A stretch of 35,355 nucleotides of DNA from Candidatus Scybalocola faecipullorum (GTDB lineage Bacteria; Bacillota; Clostridia; Lachnospirales; Lachnospiraceae), in the NCBI GenBank assembly GCA_018716485.1, contig DVJY01000062.1:1-35355 (forward strand). The letters are read 5' to 3'. A model generated the notes under the pieces. The model was not told the origin of the DNA and searched no databases. It worked only from the letters and a program-made list of their open reading frames with translations. Positions 8,133-16,233 of this stretch are shown in pieces. The stretch's first letter is position 1, and each line of letters starts with the position of its first letter. A program made the position numbers and the translations under genes.

Positions 8133-8848
8133 CTATGAATTCACCTCTTTCTTTTGTTCCGGCTGTTTTAATCCTTTCAGCGTATGCAAATACATACCGA
8201 AAGATATCGGAAGCATAATGATTTCCACAACAAGCTGCGTCCATATCATGCCGTAAAGCCCGATCAATACATTCATCAATATAAGCAGCGGAATATTTAA
8301 AAGCCCCTGTCTGCTGAATGTCAGAATTGCAGACTGTGTGCCTTTGCCCATCGCCTGAAGTGTATAGCTGATCAGAAAATTGACGGAAGTCAGCGGCACT
8401 GCAAGACATGCGATCCGCAAAAAAAACGGCCCCAAGTGTGCTCGTCTGCGCTTCCGGAATAAACAAATGCATGATCTGCGGTGCAAAAACCGCAAAGCAA
8501 ACGATAAAACATGCCGACATGATCAGTGCTGTTTTCCACGAAAAATAAGAGACTTTTCGCATCCTCTGATAGTTCCCGGAAGCATAATTATATCCGACCA
8601 GTGGCATAAATCCTTGGCACAATCCCATGGAAACTTCCCAAAGCTGTCAGCAGATTAAACCATGGCGAAACCAGTGAGACTGCGGCCACCATATATGGAT
8701 TGCCGATCTGTCCTACAAAAAAGGTATCTGCCAGATTATAGATCATCGTTACGACCTGGCTGATAATCGTAGGAATCGCAAGCGATGCCACTGCCCTCGG
8801 AACCGGTGTCGTTTCAAACAGTTCCTTTTCCGATATTTCTTTTTTCAT
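8133..8848 (-). pseudogene. Broken MATE-family efflux transporter gene
   Basis: The first about 71 residues from the ATG at 8848 (AAGGAG upstream) are a clear MATE N-terminus, including the IPTIISQVV and FFVGQIG stretches. After LLTALGS, near 8635, the frame breaks and the matching sequence resumes in another frame with the second-half motif CQGFMPLVGYNY. Roughly 190 residues, covering about helices 3-7, are missing. A second shift occurs in a run of eight A (8419-8426): removing one base restores MATE text (YTLQAMGKG) through to the stop at 8133. MATE proteins are Na+ or H+ coupled multidrug antiporters of about 450 residues; this remnant of about 240 codons cannot be functional. It lies between the second dehydrogenase and the esterase and may once have exported a product of the cluster. 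Confidence 0.88.
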
Positions 8849-8903
8849 GACTATACTCCTTCTTTCTCACTTTGCTTCTCTTGCGGCATTTCCATCGATA
8901 CCC

Positions 8904-8944
8904 TAAAAATTATGAGCGCAAACTGTCAGACAGTCTGCGCTCAT
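8904..8944 (-). terminator. Terminator after iron-dependent dehydrogenase copy 2
   Basis: A 9-bp stem (8912-8920 with 8936-8944), whose loop can itself pair, is followed by AATTTTTA on the minus strand. The plus-strand side has seven T (8950-8956 region), so it could act both ways. Confidence 0.75.
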
Positions 8945-8958
8945 AGGCTTTTTTTCAT

Positions 8959-10104
8959 TTACATACATGACAGCAAAATATCATAAATTTCGTCGCGGCT
9001 CAGTGCTCTTGGCCCGCACTGAATAATATTGCATGTATCTGCCACTTTTCTTAAAACTTCCGGTGTGATTTCTATTTTTGACTTCAATTCACCCATTTTC
9101 GTCGGGAGTTTGCATTCTTTAATAAAGTCAGCCAGCGCCTCAACGCCTTCCTGCGCAGTCTGTACGTCGAAAACTTCTTTGGCGAACCGTGTAAATTTTT
9201 CTGGTGCATCTTTTATAATGCAGCGGTAATATGCCGGATGAATAACTGCCAGTCCCTGTCCGTGATTGCAGTCTGTATAGGCGCCAAGCTGATGCTCAAT
9301 CTGATGTGCCTGAAAATCCGTCACTCTTCCGACTTTTAAAATACCATTTTCTGCCATTGCAGAATCCCACATCAAATTGCCTCTTGCCTGCATATCATCA
9401 ATATTTTTTATAAGACGTTTCATATTTACGACAGTATTTTTCATAATTGCCAGTGCTACGTCATCAGAGACATTGTCCTGATCTGAATTGCCGAAATACA
9501 TTTCCATAGCATGACTCAGTGTATCAAATGCTCCGGAAATCACTTGAATTCTTGGTACTGATGCTGTATATGCCGGATCAAGAATGGCAAATCTCGGCGC
9601 TGCTGCCGCCATTCCAGCCTTAATCACTTTTTCTTCGTTTGTAATGACTGCGCCGCCGTTCATCTCTGCGCCTGTACCTGAAGCCGTTACAACAGCGCCC
9701 ATTGGAATCATATCTGTCGGGAACTTATGGTCGTTCATCTCCATCTCCCAAAGATCCTTATCTGTCTTTGCCTGTGCCGCTGTAATCTTACAGCAGTCAA
9801 TCACGGAGCCGCCGCCGACCGCAAGAATAAAATCGATATGTTCTTTCTTTGCCAACTGCGCGCCTTCCTGAACTTTCGCATATGTCGGGTTGGACATGAT
9901 CCCGCCCCAGTCGATGACCTTCTTTCCCGAATCTTCAAGAATTTTTTTGATTTCATCATAAATTCCGTTCTTTTTAACCGATCCGCCGCCATAGGCCAGC
10001 ATCACATTTTTACCATAACCGGAAATCGCTGCAGCCAAATGTTCCTTAACCGCACCTTCACCGAAATAAACCTTCGTTGCATATTCATAAACAAACTTCT
10101 GCAT
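8959..10104 (-). CDS. Iron-containing alcohol dehydrogenase (BDH/YqhD type), copy 2
   Basis: This 381-residue paralogue of the enzyme at 5013-6179 has the same domain order, GGGS at 97-100 and metal ligands Asp194, His198, His267 and His281, the same numbers quoted for E. coli YqhD. It reduces aldehydes to alcohols (or the reverse) with NAD(P)H in the cytosol. An in-frame GTG at 10107 precedes the ATG, but AAAGGAG is best spaced (9 bases) for the ATG at 10104. It has its own control region: a perfect inverted repeat (10172-10195) and TATAAT boxes lie upstream, and a terminator follows. It is therefore probably regulated apart from copy 1. Two related dehydrogenases in one cluster suggest different substrates or conditions. 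Confidence 0.93.
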   Translation of the reverse strand: MQKFVYEYATKVYFGEGAVKEHLAAAISGYGKNVMLAYGGGSVKKNGIYDEIKKILEDSGKKVIDWGGIMSNPTYAKVQEGAQLAKKEHIDFILAVGGGSVIDCCKITAAQAKTDKDLWEMEMNDHKFPTDMIPMGAVVTASGTGAEMNGGAVITNEEKVIKAGMAAAAPRFAILDPAYTASVPRIQVISGAFDTLSHAMEMYFGNSDQDNVSDDVALAIMKNTVVNMKRLIKNIDDMQARGNLMWDSAMAENGILKVGRVTDFQAHQIEHQLGAYTDCNHGQGLAVIHPAYYRCIIKDAPEKFTRFAKEVFDVQTAQEGVEALADFIKECKLPTKMGELKSKIEITPEVLRKVADTCNIIQCGPRALSRDEIYDILLSCM

Positions 10105-10171
10105 CACAAATTTCTCCTTTCAAATGATAAAGATTATATTTCTTCTGACTTAAATTATAAAACTGCTGCAA

Positions 10172-10195
10172 AACTTATTGAAGAAACAATAAGTT
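10172..10195. promoter_or_regulatory. Perfect inverted repeat upstream of dehydrogenase copy 2 (candidate operator)
   Basis: Nine-base arms (AACTTATTG and its complement) flank a 6-base centre. The repeat sits just upstream of two TATAAT sequences on the minus strand (about 10134-10139 and 10152-10157) that lie 30-55 bases before the gene start. No T-run follows, so a protein-binding site is more likely than a terminator. The binding protein is not known; it does not match the Rex consensus. Confidence 0.5.
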
Positions 10196-10221
10196 CCCTT
10201 GTTTATACCTAAAGGTTTTGT

Positions 10222-10264
10222 CCGGCAAATATCTGCCCGTGCAAGCACGGCAGCTGCTTGCCGG
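10222..10264. repeat. Strong two-tier palindrome in the gap before dehydrogenase copy 2
   Basis: The outer arms CCGGCAA (10222-10228) and TTGCCGG (10258-10264) enclose a symmetric 4x4 internal loop and an inner stem CTGCC/GGCAG plus GTGC/GCAC (10233-10253, one bulge). It is GC-rich compared with the surrounding AT-rich spacer and has no T-run on either side. It may be a REP-like palindrome or a structured leader. Confidence 0.55.
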
Positions 10265-10274
10265 GTGTATCGCT

Positions 10275-10316
10275 CAAAAAAACTCTATATCAATGGTTTC
10301 CCGTTGACATAGAGTT
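10275..10316 (-). terminator. Terminator of the CarD-family gene
   Basis: A 16-bp stem (10281-10296 with 10301-10316, two G-U/A-C type positions) has a 4-base loop and is followed on the minus strand by seven T, 20 bases after the CarD-family stop. Confidence 0.88.
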
Positions 10317-10335
10317 TTCTCATCTTTCTTTACAA

Positions 10336-10842
10336 TCAAATTTCACTTTCTATTCTCTGATGTATAAAACCGGATACATTTTCAATATCCATTACCAGTG
10401 CTGCCGCCAGTTCATTGTAAAGCTGCTTTTTAGCAAGCTTATAATATTTAGCATCAGATACCATTTCCTTTTTCCCTGAAAGCCGTCTTGATTGTCTGTG
10501 TTTATAAATTGTTTTAATCATCTGAGCCAATTCCTTTGGATCACAGCTCTTTAGAATTTTCTTGTAGGCCTCTTCTTTCTTCTTTTCCGACGGAATCGCT
10601 AAATCTCCCAGTGTCTTCATACTATCGATTAAATCCAGTGCCTCATCTTTTGTCATCACATAACGCATGATCATCTTATTGTTATCTACCGGTGTAAAAA
10701 TCTGAGCGTTTCTGTCGTCGACCGGCGTTAATGTATAAAACATCCTGTCGCTTGACGAAGCTTCAAGTGTACCGATTTTTTCCACCTTGCAGACACCATT
10801 ATGACCGCAAACAATATAATCGCCTACCTTAAACACTTTCAT
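10336..10842 (-). CDS. CarD/CdnL-family RNA polymerase-binding regulator
   Basis: The protein has 168 residues. The N-terminal part (FKVGDYIVCGHNGVCKV, then FYTLTPVD and IFTPVDN) is the Tudor-like RNA polymerase beta-subunit interaction domain shared by CarD, CdnL and Mfd. The rest is a charged helical region (KKKEEAYKKIL through RQSRRLSGKKE) like the DNA-contacting C-terminal domain of this family. An in-frame start at 10893 exists, but AGAGGTGAA directly precedes the ATG at 10842. CarD-type proteins stabilise promoter open complexes and tune rRNA and stress genes. It has its own promoter and terminator, so it is probably independent of the kinase/Ig operon on its upstream side, although it is transcribed in the same direction 113 bases later. 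Confidence 0.9.
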   Translation of the reverse strand: MKVFKVGDYIVCGHNGVCKVEKIGTLEASSSDRMFYTLTPVDDRNAQIFTPVDNNKMIMRYVMTKDEALDLIDSMKTLGDLAIPSEKKKEEAYKKILKSCDPKELAQMIKTIYKHRQSRRLSGKKEMVSDAKYYKLAKKQLYNELAAALVMDIENVSGFIHQRIESEI

Positions 10843-10883
10843 TTCACCTCTGTTTTTGTTGATCATTTCACGCTTACATATAT

Positions 10884-10912
10884 AGTTTACCACCTTTTTT
10901 TAATATTTGTAA
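10884..10912 (-). promoter_or_regulatory. Possible promoter of the CarD-family gene
   Basis: On the minus strand TTACAA (10907-10912), a 17-base spacer ending in TGG, and TAAACT (10884-10889) form a weak but extended -10-type promoter about 42 bases upstream of the ATG. Confidence 0.4.
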
Positions 10913-10955
10913 GACTTTTCAGATATTTTCAAAAACTTCGGTAATTTATACGATA

Positions 10956-13900
10956 TTAATGCTTTCTATATTTATGAAAAATGACTGTACCTGTAGATAC
11001 CCAAAGGAATCCGATGCACAAGCCTGTAAATATAAATTTATTTACAAAATCTTTCTTAATTTCCCTGCCGATAAACACTTCGTATGTCTTAGCGCACCGA
11101 TTGCCTGCCTCATCCTCGGCCATCAGTGTAATTTTCTGTTTATTTTTTCCGGCCTCCAAAGGAATCAAAAATTCTCCGTCCGCTTCGTCGATCATTTCAC
11201 GATGATATAAAGCTTCCGTATGTCCGTCTATAACGACTGACGCACACACCGGTACTGTGCGGTCCTTGACAACAAATGTAAACCAGTGTGTTTCTTCTTC
11301 GTATACTGCACCGTTTTCCAAATCGGAAACAATCAGCGACGGAGGCGTACGGTCGACCACGAATTCGATTTTTTTTGATTTCACTGCGTTGGTCATTGTA
11401 TTGTCTGCCCTGTCTTCTGAATAAATATAAACGCAGTACATACCTTCCCGTTCAAAACATCTGCGGCTGATCGTATACATATACTGCTTCCACTGTCCCG
11501 GTATCTCCTCGGCTTTCACTGTATAGTCCTCACCTTCTTTCAGGCGGATAATCGTGCCGTCTGTACTGCAGGTGATTTCTCTAAATACAATGGTATCTGC
11601 ATTCACCTCCCTGACAACTAAATCCGGCGGATCATTTGTATATACATCAGCCAGCAGCTGTTTTGTCACTTCATCAAACTCATAAGCCGAGCCGTTCCTG
11701 TTCACGGAAAATACAATCTGCTGCTTGGCAGTATTCCCCGCATCATCCGCCGCACTGGCCGTCAGCGTATAAATATCGTCCATCTGTTCCAAAAAATCAT
11801 CAAAGGTAATGACCATATGCCGCTGCCCTGCTTTTTTTGAAATCACCATGTCAATATCTGCAGTTCCCTGGCGTACACCCGTCAGCGCAACGTCAATACT
11901 ATTCAATGCCAGATAATCATCTGAAAAAGTGATGACCGGCTTCACATGCCCGCGATTGGACGAATAATCCTCCACCCCGCTGATCTGAATTTTGGGTATG
12001 ATCGTATCAATAATAAAATACTTTTTCAGCCGCTGCTCACTTTGATTGCCCGCAAGGTCTGTACACCAAACCTCCAGTTCATAAACTCCATCCTGTTCAA
12101 AAATAACAGACGCATGGTGTCTGCTGCCTTCCGAAATCCATTGTCCGCAGCGCGGAGCAGGAATCGGCTTTCCCTGATGCTTAGCAGAAACTTCCATATG
12201 GACATTGTCAGCGCTGAAATTTTCTTCGCTGATACAAATTTCCAGTGTTCTTGCACTGTCAAAATACAGCGCTCCGCTCGCTGTGCGCCCATTTTCCTTC
12301 ACTTGTACCTCCGGCGGTGCCGTATCAATAACAAACGGCTCCAAAGTTTTTGGTGCTGACCGATTTCCGGCCGTATCTGCACATTCAAAAACAACCGAAT
12401 ATGTCCCGTCTTTTATAAACGTCACCGTTCCTGTATGTTTTTGTCCTTCGGTACGCCAGCCGTCAAACTTAAAGCCGTTTTCACAGGAAGCCGTCACCTT
12501 GGGCATATAAGTCCCGTCAAAGTTCTTCTCATCAATCTTAATCGTAAGCGTTTTTTCTTTGTTAAAATATTTTCCTCCGATACAATCCGACACATCAAAA
12601 ATGAACTCAACCTCCGGTACATCAGTATCAACTTGAAAAGGCTGAACAGTTTCACAGGATATATTGCCCGCCCAGTCTTGTGCCATGATACGCACAATAA
12701 CCTCACCGCCAAATTTTTCTGTATCGATATCCAGTGTTCCTGTCCACTGGCTCTGTTGAAGTTCCATCGCAAACGAATCTAAAACACCGGTCTTTGAATC
12801 ACCGGATTCCCTGCATGTGATTTCATAGCTAATCGTCTTTAAACCGGCAAAATTTTCTTCGTAGTGGGGCTTAGATACATCAATGTCAATATACGGTCTG
12901 TCCGCCGCACTATATATGGGCTGACTTTGACCCGATTTTTCCGGCATCACCTGCGCGGTAATAGAAACCGGCATATCATCGGTCATGACCGGAGCCGAGT
13001 GCATCCACGTCAGATTTCCCGAATAATCTTCAACTTGTGCATAGATAATCACCGGGCTCCTGCTGATAATGACAAACGGCTCGTCTTTGCTTTCATTCCA
13101 GTCTGATGCCGCTTCCAGCTCGGTCCTATCAAGTATTCGATCAGAAATCATGTATTTTACTGACTTTACACCGGACACATCATCATCTCCGGATACAGAT
13201 GCATAAATTTCTTGGTTGGATATCCATCGGTCTGTCTTTGACTCCTCTTTTTGATCTGTACTTTGAAAGATCATCCGGCTCCCGTCATCGCCTTTGCCAT
13301 ACAGTTCAATTCTGCCCAAAGGCGGCGTTTTGTCGACAACACAGTCCGCCGCATAAATTTCAGAGTGATTGCCGGCCCCATCTATACAGCTGATTTCCAA
13401 CCGGTACGCCCCTTCATTTTCCAATACAACCTCCGCCGTATGTATATTTGCCTGTGAATGCCAAGCCGCAGGCAGTTCCCAAGAAACTGTCTGCTGCCTC
13501 GTGTCCGTCAGCTTCACGCTTACGCCTGACGGTTCAAAATTTTTTTCAGTGATTTGAATTGTTGCCCTGACCGGATCGCTGAAATACTTTTCATCGGCTG
13601 TTCCGTCAAAATTTACCGCAATCTGCGCAGGCGCCGTATCAAATTCAAATGTCAGCTGCTGTTTGGCCGTATGTCCCAAAAAACTTCGTGCTGTAATAAC
13701 TGCGGTCATCATCTGGCCCTCTTCCGGCATCTGTGACAATTCATCAGCAGCGCACGGTATCGTCAGCATCATATGCGACGGCATACCCGCATTATCCTGT
13801 GATGGCGGTTCTGATCTGTCCTGCGAATATAAAACCATATCTTCCAGCTGGTGATAGATATGATTTTCCTCCGGCCGGCCGTAAAATACAGAATACTCAA

Positions 13901-14117
13901 CCTGAGCCGTATCATCCTGCCAAGAACTGCCGCCTGCCGAAAGGAAATCTATGTCAATAATAACGTCGCTGCTGTATAAATTTTGTCCGCTGCTGTTTCT
14001 GATTTTTGCGGTGAATATCTGATTTTCATAAAGTTCCTGCGCGGCAGTCTCCATCGGCGCCGCTGCCGTAACCGCAAACAGTACCGCAGCTGCTGCTATA
14101 ATTTTTATGAAGCCCAC
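10956..14117 (-). CDS. Large surface protein with about eight Ig-like repeats and a C-terminal membrane anchor
   Basis: This 1053-residue protein has an N-terminal signal peptide (cleavage likely near residue 26, TAA/QE) and about eight tandem Ig-like modules of roughly 100-130 residues. Each module tends to begin with D-x-x-PP (DTAPAQ, DKTPP, DTDVP, DTAPP, DTIIP, NDPP, DRTPP) and end with an AGN or similar turn (GAGN, WAGN, TAGN, LAGN, DAGN, EAGN). The end is a hydrophobic helix (about 1027-1046) plus the basic tail HKYRKH, so most of the protein should be extracellular and membrane-tethered; there is no LPxTG motif. The start is GTG, with GAGGTGA 6 bases upstream, one base after the stop of the 94-residue gene, implying coupled translation. 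It closes the phosphatase-kinase operon. The ligand and role are unknown; adhesion or envelope sensing is a guess. Confidence 0.85.
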   Translation of the reverse strand: MGFIKIIAAAAVLFAVTAAAPMETAAQELYENQIFTAKIRNSSGQNLYSSDVIIDIDFLSAGGSSWQDDTAQVEYSVFYGRPEENHIYHQLEDMVLYSQDRSEPPSQDNAGMPSHMMLTIPCAADELSQMPEEGQMMTAVITARSFLGHTAKQQLTFEFDTAPAQIAVNFDGTADEKYFSDPVRATIQITEKNFEPSGVSVKLTDTRQQTVSWELPAAWHSQANIHTAEVVLENEGAYRLEISCIDGAGNHSEIYAADCVVDKTPPLGRIELYGKGDDGSRMIFQSTDQKEESKTDRWISNQEIYASVSGDDDVSGVKSVKYMISDRILDRTELEAASDWNESKDEPFVIISRSPVIIYAQVEDYSGNLTWMHSAPVMTDDMPVSITAQVMPEKSGQSQPIYSAADRPYIDIDVSKPHYEENFAGLKTISYEITCRESGDSKTGVLDSFAMELQQSQWTGTLDIDTEKFGGEVIVRIMAQDWAGNISCETVQPFQVDTDVPEVEFIFDVSDCIGGKYFNKEKTLTIKIDEKNFDGTYMPKVTASCENGFKFDGWRTEGQKHTGTVTFIKDGTYSVVFECADTAGNRSAPKTLEPFVIDTAPPEVQVKENGRTASGALYFDSARTLEICISEENFSADNVHMEVSAKHQGKPIPAPRCGQWISEGSRHHASVIFEQDGVYELEVWCTDLAGNQSEQRLKKYFIIDTIIPKIQISGVEDYSSNRGHVKPVITFSDDYLALNSIDVALTGVRQGTADIDMVISKKAGQRHMVITFDDFLEQMDDIYTLTASAADDAGNTAKQQIVFSVNRNGSAYEFDEVTKQLLADVYTNDPPDLVVREVNADTIVFREITCSTDGTIIRLKEGEDYTVKAEEIPGQWKQYMYTISRRCFEREGMYCVYIYSEDRADNTMTNAVKSKKIEFVVDRTPPSLIVSDLENGAVYEEETHWFTFVVKDRTVPVCASVVIDGHTEALYHREMIDEADGEFLIPLEAGKNKQKITLMAEDEAGNRCAKTYEVFIGREIKKDFVNKFIFTGLCIGFLWVSTGTVIFHKYRKH

Positions 14118-14118
14118 T

Positions 14119-14403
14119 TCAAATCACCTCATCTGTATGTATGATCATCAGGCTCCTCTCCACAGAAAATAAAAATCCTGTATCACTTTCCATGCATATT
14201 TGCTTCTGCACCTTTTCGGTATCTTTCTTTTGCGCCGCATAAAGTGCTTTTCCAGCCGTCCGGCCTGTAAGTTCTCCGATCACTGTTAGAATTCGCATCT
14301 TAAAAAATATCACTGCAGATACAGCTGCCCACACGGCTGCCATCCCTGAAGAAAGGCACTTTATCCCGCGCCACACAACGACTGCATCTTCAAATTTTGT
14401 CAT
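14119..14403 (-). CDS. Small single-pass membrane protein of unknown function
   Basis: The 94 residues carry one clear hydrophobic segment (about 18-40, GMAAVWAAVSAVIFF) preceded by a short N-terminal part and followed by a charged tail (AAQKKDTEKVQKQ) and a moderately hydrophobic C-terminus. No known family is recognised. AAAGGAGG lies 9 bases before the ATG. It is tightly packed between the kinase (15-base gap) and the Ig-repeat protein (1-base gap), so it belongs to the operon and is very probably a real gene. Position suggests a partner of the kinase or surface protein in the membrane, for example a small adaptor; that is inference only. Confidence 0.7.
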   Translation of the reverse strand: MTKFEDAVVVWRGIKCLSSGMAAVWAAVSAVIFFKMRILTVIGELTGRTAGKALYAAQKKDTEKVQKQICMESDTGFLFSVERSLMIIHTDEVI

Positions 14404-14418
14404 CCCGCATAACCTCCT

Positions 14419-16179
14419 TTACTGATATACCGCATCAATATGCCTGCGCGCAGCTTCGATGTCCGTCTGAATATCTTCAATCAGTGTCTTCACCATCTCC
14501 TGCTGTGTCCCGGCCATACGACTGATGCGCCCTTTAATCTCTTCAATCACTGCTGTCAGCTGTGTCCTTTTTAGTTCTGCCTCATTTTTAAATTCGACGG
14601 TCCGTGTATATATCTGATAAATAATCTCATGATACAGACGAAGTTCTGTGACTTGATTATCCTTATCTGCAATGTCTTCCGCCATCAATGATGTCAGATC
14701 ATCCCAATAATCTTTGTAGGAGACTTCCATGTCCCCCATCTTATCGACGGCACCCAGCTGATATTTATAATAGTTGCTGATCCGTCCTAAGATTTTAGCC
14801 CGTGCCTGCCAGCGCTCTTTATAAATATCATCTTTTCCAAAGTCCAACGACTTCATATCTGCCTCGGCCGCTGGAGCAAACCAGCCGGCGGCCGACGGTT
14901 TATCCCCCTCAGGGCCGGCCATATAGTAATAGGCAAGTCCCATCTGATAGGCAAATGCAACATAGCCGCTCACATTGGACTGAAGATATAATTTATTTGA
15001 TCTGCTGCGCCCGCTGCCGCGGCTGTTTAGCACAGAAAGCATCTCTTGTTCATCCTGTTCGGAAAAATCATGATCCATCGTCAAAGTCTCAAGCAGTCCC
15101 AAATATGCCCGCTCATCTGCCGGTTCAAGCGCTATAGCCTTTTTATACAGGACCGCCTTCTCGCTGCTTTCCTCTGTCGCTGCCTCATTTAAATAGTAAT
15201 CGCATCCGCCCCGTACCGATAACTTTTCCATATGCCATCCGACAAGTGCCGCAGCACTGAATAATACCGTCATTCCCGCACTGATACCAAATGCAGCCGC
15301 CTTATTTTTCAGTTTTCTGCGGTAGGGGCTGCTCAGCTGTTCCGGGTGTTTAAGATCATATTCCAGTCTTTTGCAGGAAGGATACCGCGCGGCTGCATCA
15401 TAGCTTGTACAGCGATCAATAATCGCTTCCAATCCAAAAAGCAAGTCTCTGTCCTTTTTGGGCGTCTCCCAAAGCAGCTGCGGCCGGCACTGTGTGATTT
15501 TCGGAAAATGAAACGGCGTCTCCGAAGGATTTCTTCCTGTCACAAGCTGATGCAACGTCGCTCCAAGACAGTAAATGTCCGTCCGCGGCCCGGTCTGCCC
15601 GCTGCCGCCGTACTGCTCAGGCGCCGCATATCCGGGAGTACCAAGACAAACGGTATCCTGATCACAGCCGTTTTTAAAAATGCGTGCTGTGCCAAAGTCA
15701 ATCAATGATATATCGCCGTCAGGCTTTAAAATAACATTGGCCGGCTTCATATCCCGATAGATCACCGCCGCTTCCCTCGTATGAAGATAATCAAGAACAC
15801 AGCACAGCTGCGCGCCCCACCGGCATACATCCGCCGCATCGATCGGCCTGCCTCTGATCTCCATAGATTCTTTTAAAACCGCTTTCAGAGACTTCCCCTG
15901 AATATAATCCATGACGATCAGAAACGTCCCGCCGTCATCAATAATATCTGCAATTTCGGGAAGATATTTATGTTTTAACTGCTTCAAAATCCGGGTCTCG
16001 GCAATGAGACGGTGCCGGATTGTCTCCCCGCCGATCACAGCATCTTTACGCACCTCTTTAACAGCCCACATCTTATTGGCCCGCTCATTCATCGCCAAAT
16101 ACACTATACTCATGCCGCCCTGCCCGATTTTATCTAAAATCTTATATTTGCCGTCAATCACTGCTCCGATTTCTGCCAT
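14419..16179 (-). CDS. Transmembrane Hanks-type Ser/Thr protein kinase
   Basis: The kinase domain (about residues 10-278) shows the glycine loop GQGGMSIVY, ATP-binding Lys41 (AVKEV), helix-C Glu61, catalytic loop YRDMKPAN with Asp143, metal-binding DFG at 161-163 and APE at 186-188. The usual His of the HRD motif is Tyr141. A juxtamembrane basic stretch (RRKLKNK) precedes one transmembrane helix at about 294-315. The remaining 270 residues should be outside the cell and are helical, with TPR-like text (KAVLYKKAIALEPADERAY); they are not PASTA repeats. AAAGGAGG precedes the ATG. It follows the PP2C gene by 54 bases, the standard kinase-phosphatase pairing, and precedes the small membrane protein and the Ig-repeat protein. 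Substrates are unknown; it is not the PrkC/Stk cell-division kinase. Confidence 0.93.
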   Translation of the reverse strand: MAEIGAVIDGKYKILDKIGQGGMSIVYLAMNERANKMWAVKEVRKDAVIGGETIRHRLIAETRILKQLKHKYLPEIADIIDDGGTFLIVMDYIQGKSLKAVLKESMEIRGRPIDAADVCRWGAQLCCVLDYLHTREAAVIYRDMKPANVILKPDGDISLIDFGTARIFKNGCDQDTVCLGTPGYAAPEQYGGSGQTGPRTDIYCLGATLHQLVTGRNPSETPFHFPKITQCRPQLLWETPKKDRDLLFGLEAIIDRCTSYDAAARYPSCKRLEYDLKHPEQLSSPYRRKLKNKAAAFGISAGMTVLFSAAALVGWHMEKLSVRGGCDYYLNEAATEESSEKAVLYKKAIALEPADERAYLGLLETLTMDHDFSEQDEQEMLSVLNSRGSGRSRSNKLYLQSNVSGYVAFAYQMGLAYYYMAGPEGDKPSAAGWFAPAAEADMKSLDFGKDDIYKERWQARAKILGRISNYYKYQLGAVDKMGDMEVSYKDYWDDLTSLMAEDIADKDNQVTELRLYHEIIYQIYTRTVEFKNEAELKRTQLTAVIEEIKGRISRMAGTQQEMVKTLIEDIQTDIEAARRHIDAVYQ

Positions 16180-16233
16180 GTTCCCCTCCTTTAGACAATC
16201 TTACTGTACAGCGGCTTTTCCTTTGAATGACGG

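Noticed and set aside
8133-8848. Two separate small MATE-like transporter genes
   Set aside because: The pieces are the two halves of one protein in different frames with the middle missing; neither could form a transporter, so a pseudogene is the better call.
10172-10195. Rex-type redox operator before dehydrogenase copy 2
   Set aside because: The arms AACTTATTG/CAATAAGTT do not fit the Rex pattern TTGTTAA-N-TTAACAA, although Rex often controls such genes. It was kept only as an unassigned palindrome.
9727-10212. A 161-codon plus-strand frame over dehydrogenase copy 2 and its promoter
   Set aside because: It overlaps a gene with complete metal and cofactor motifs and lacks a ribosome site.
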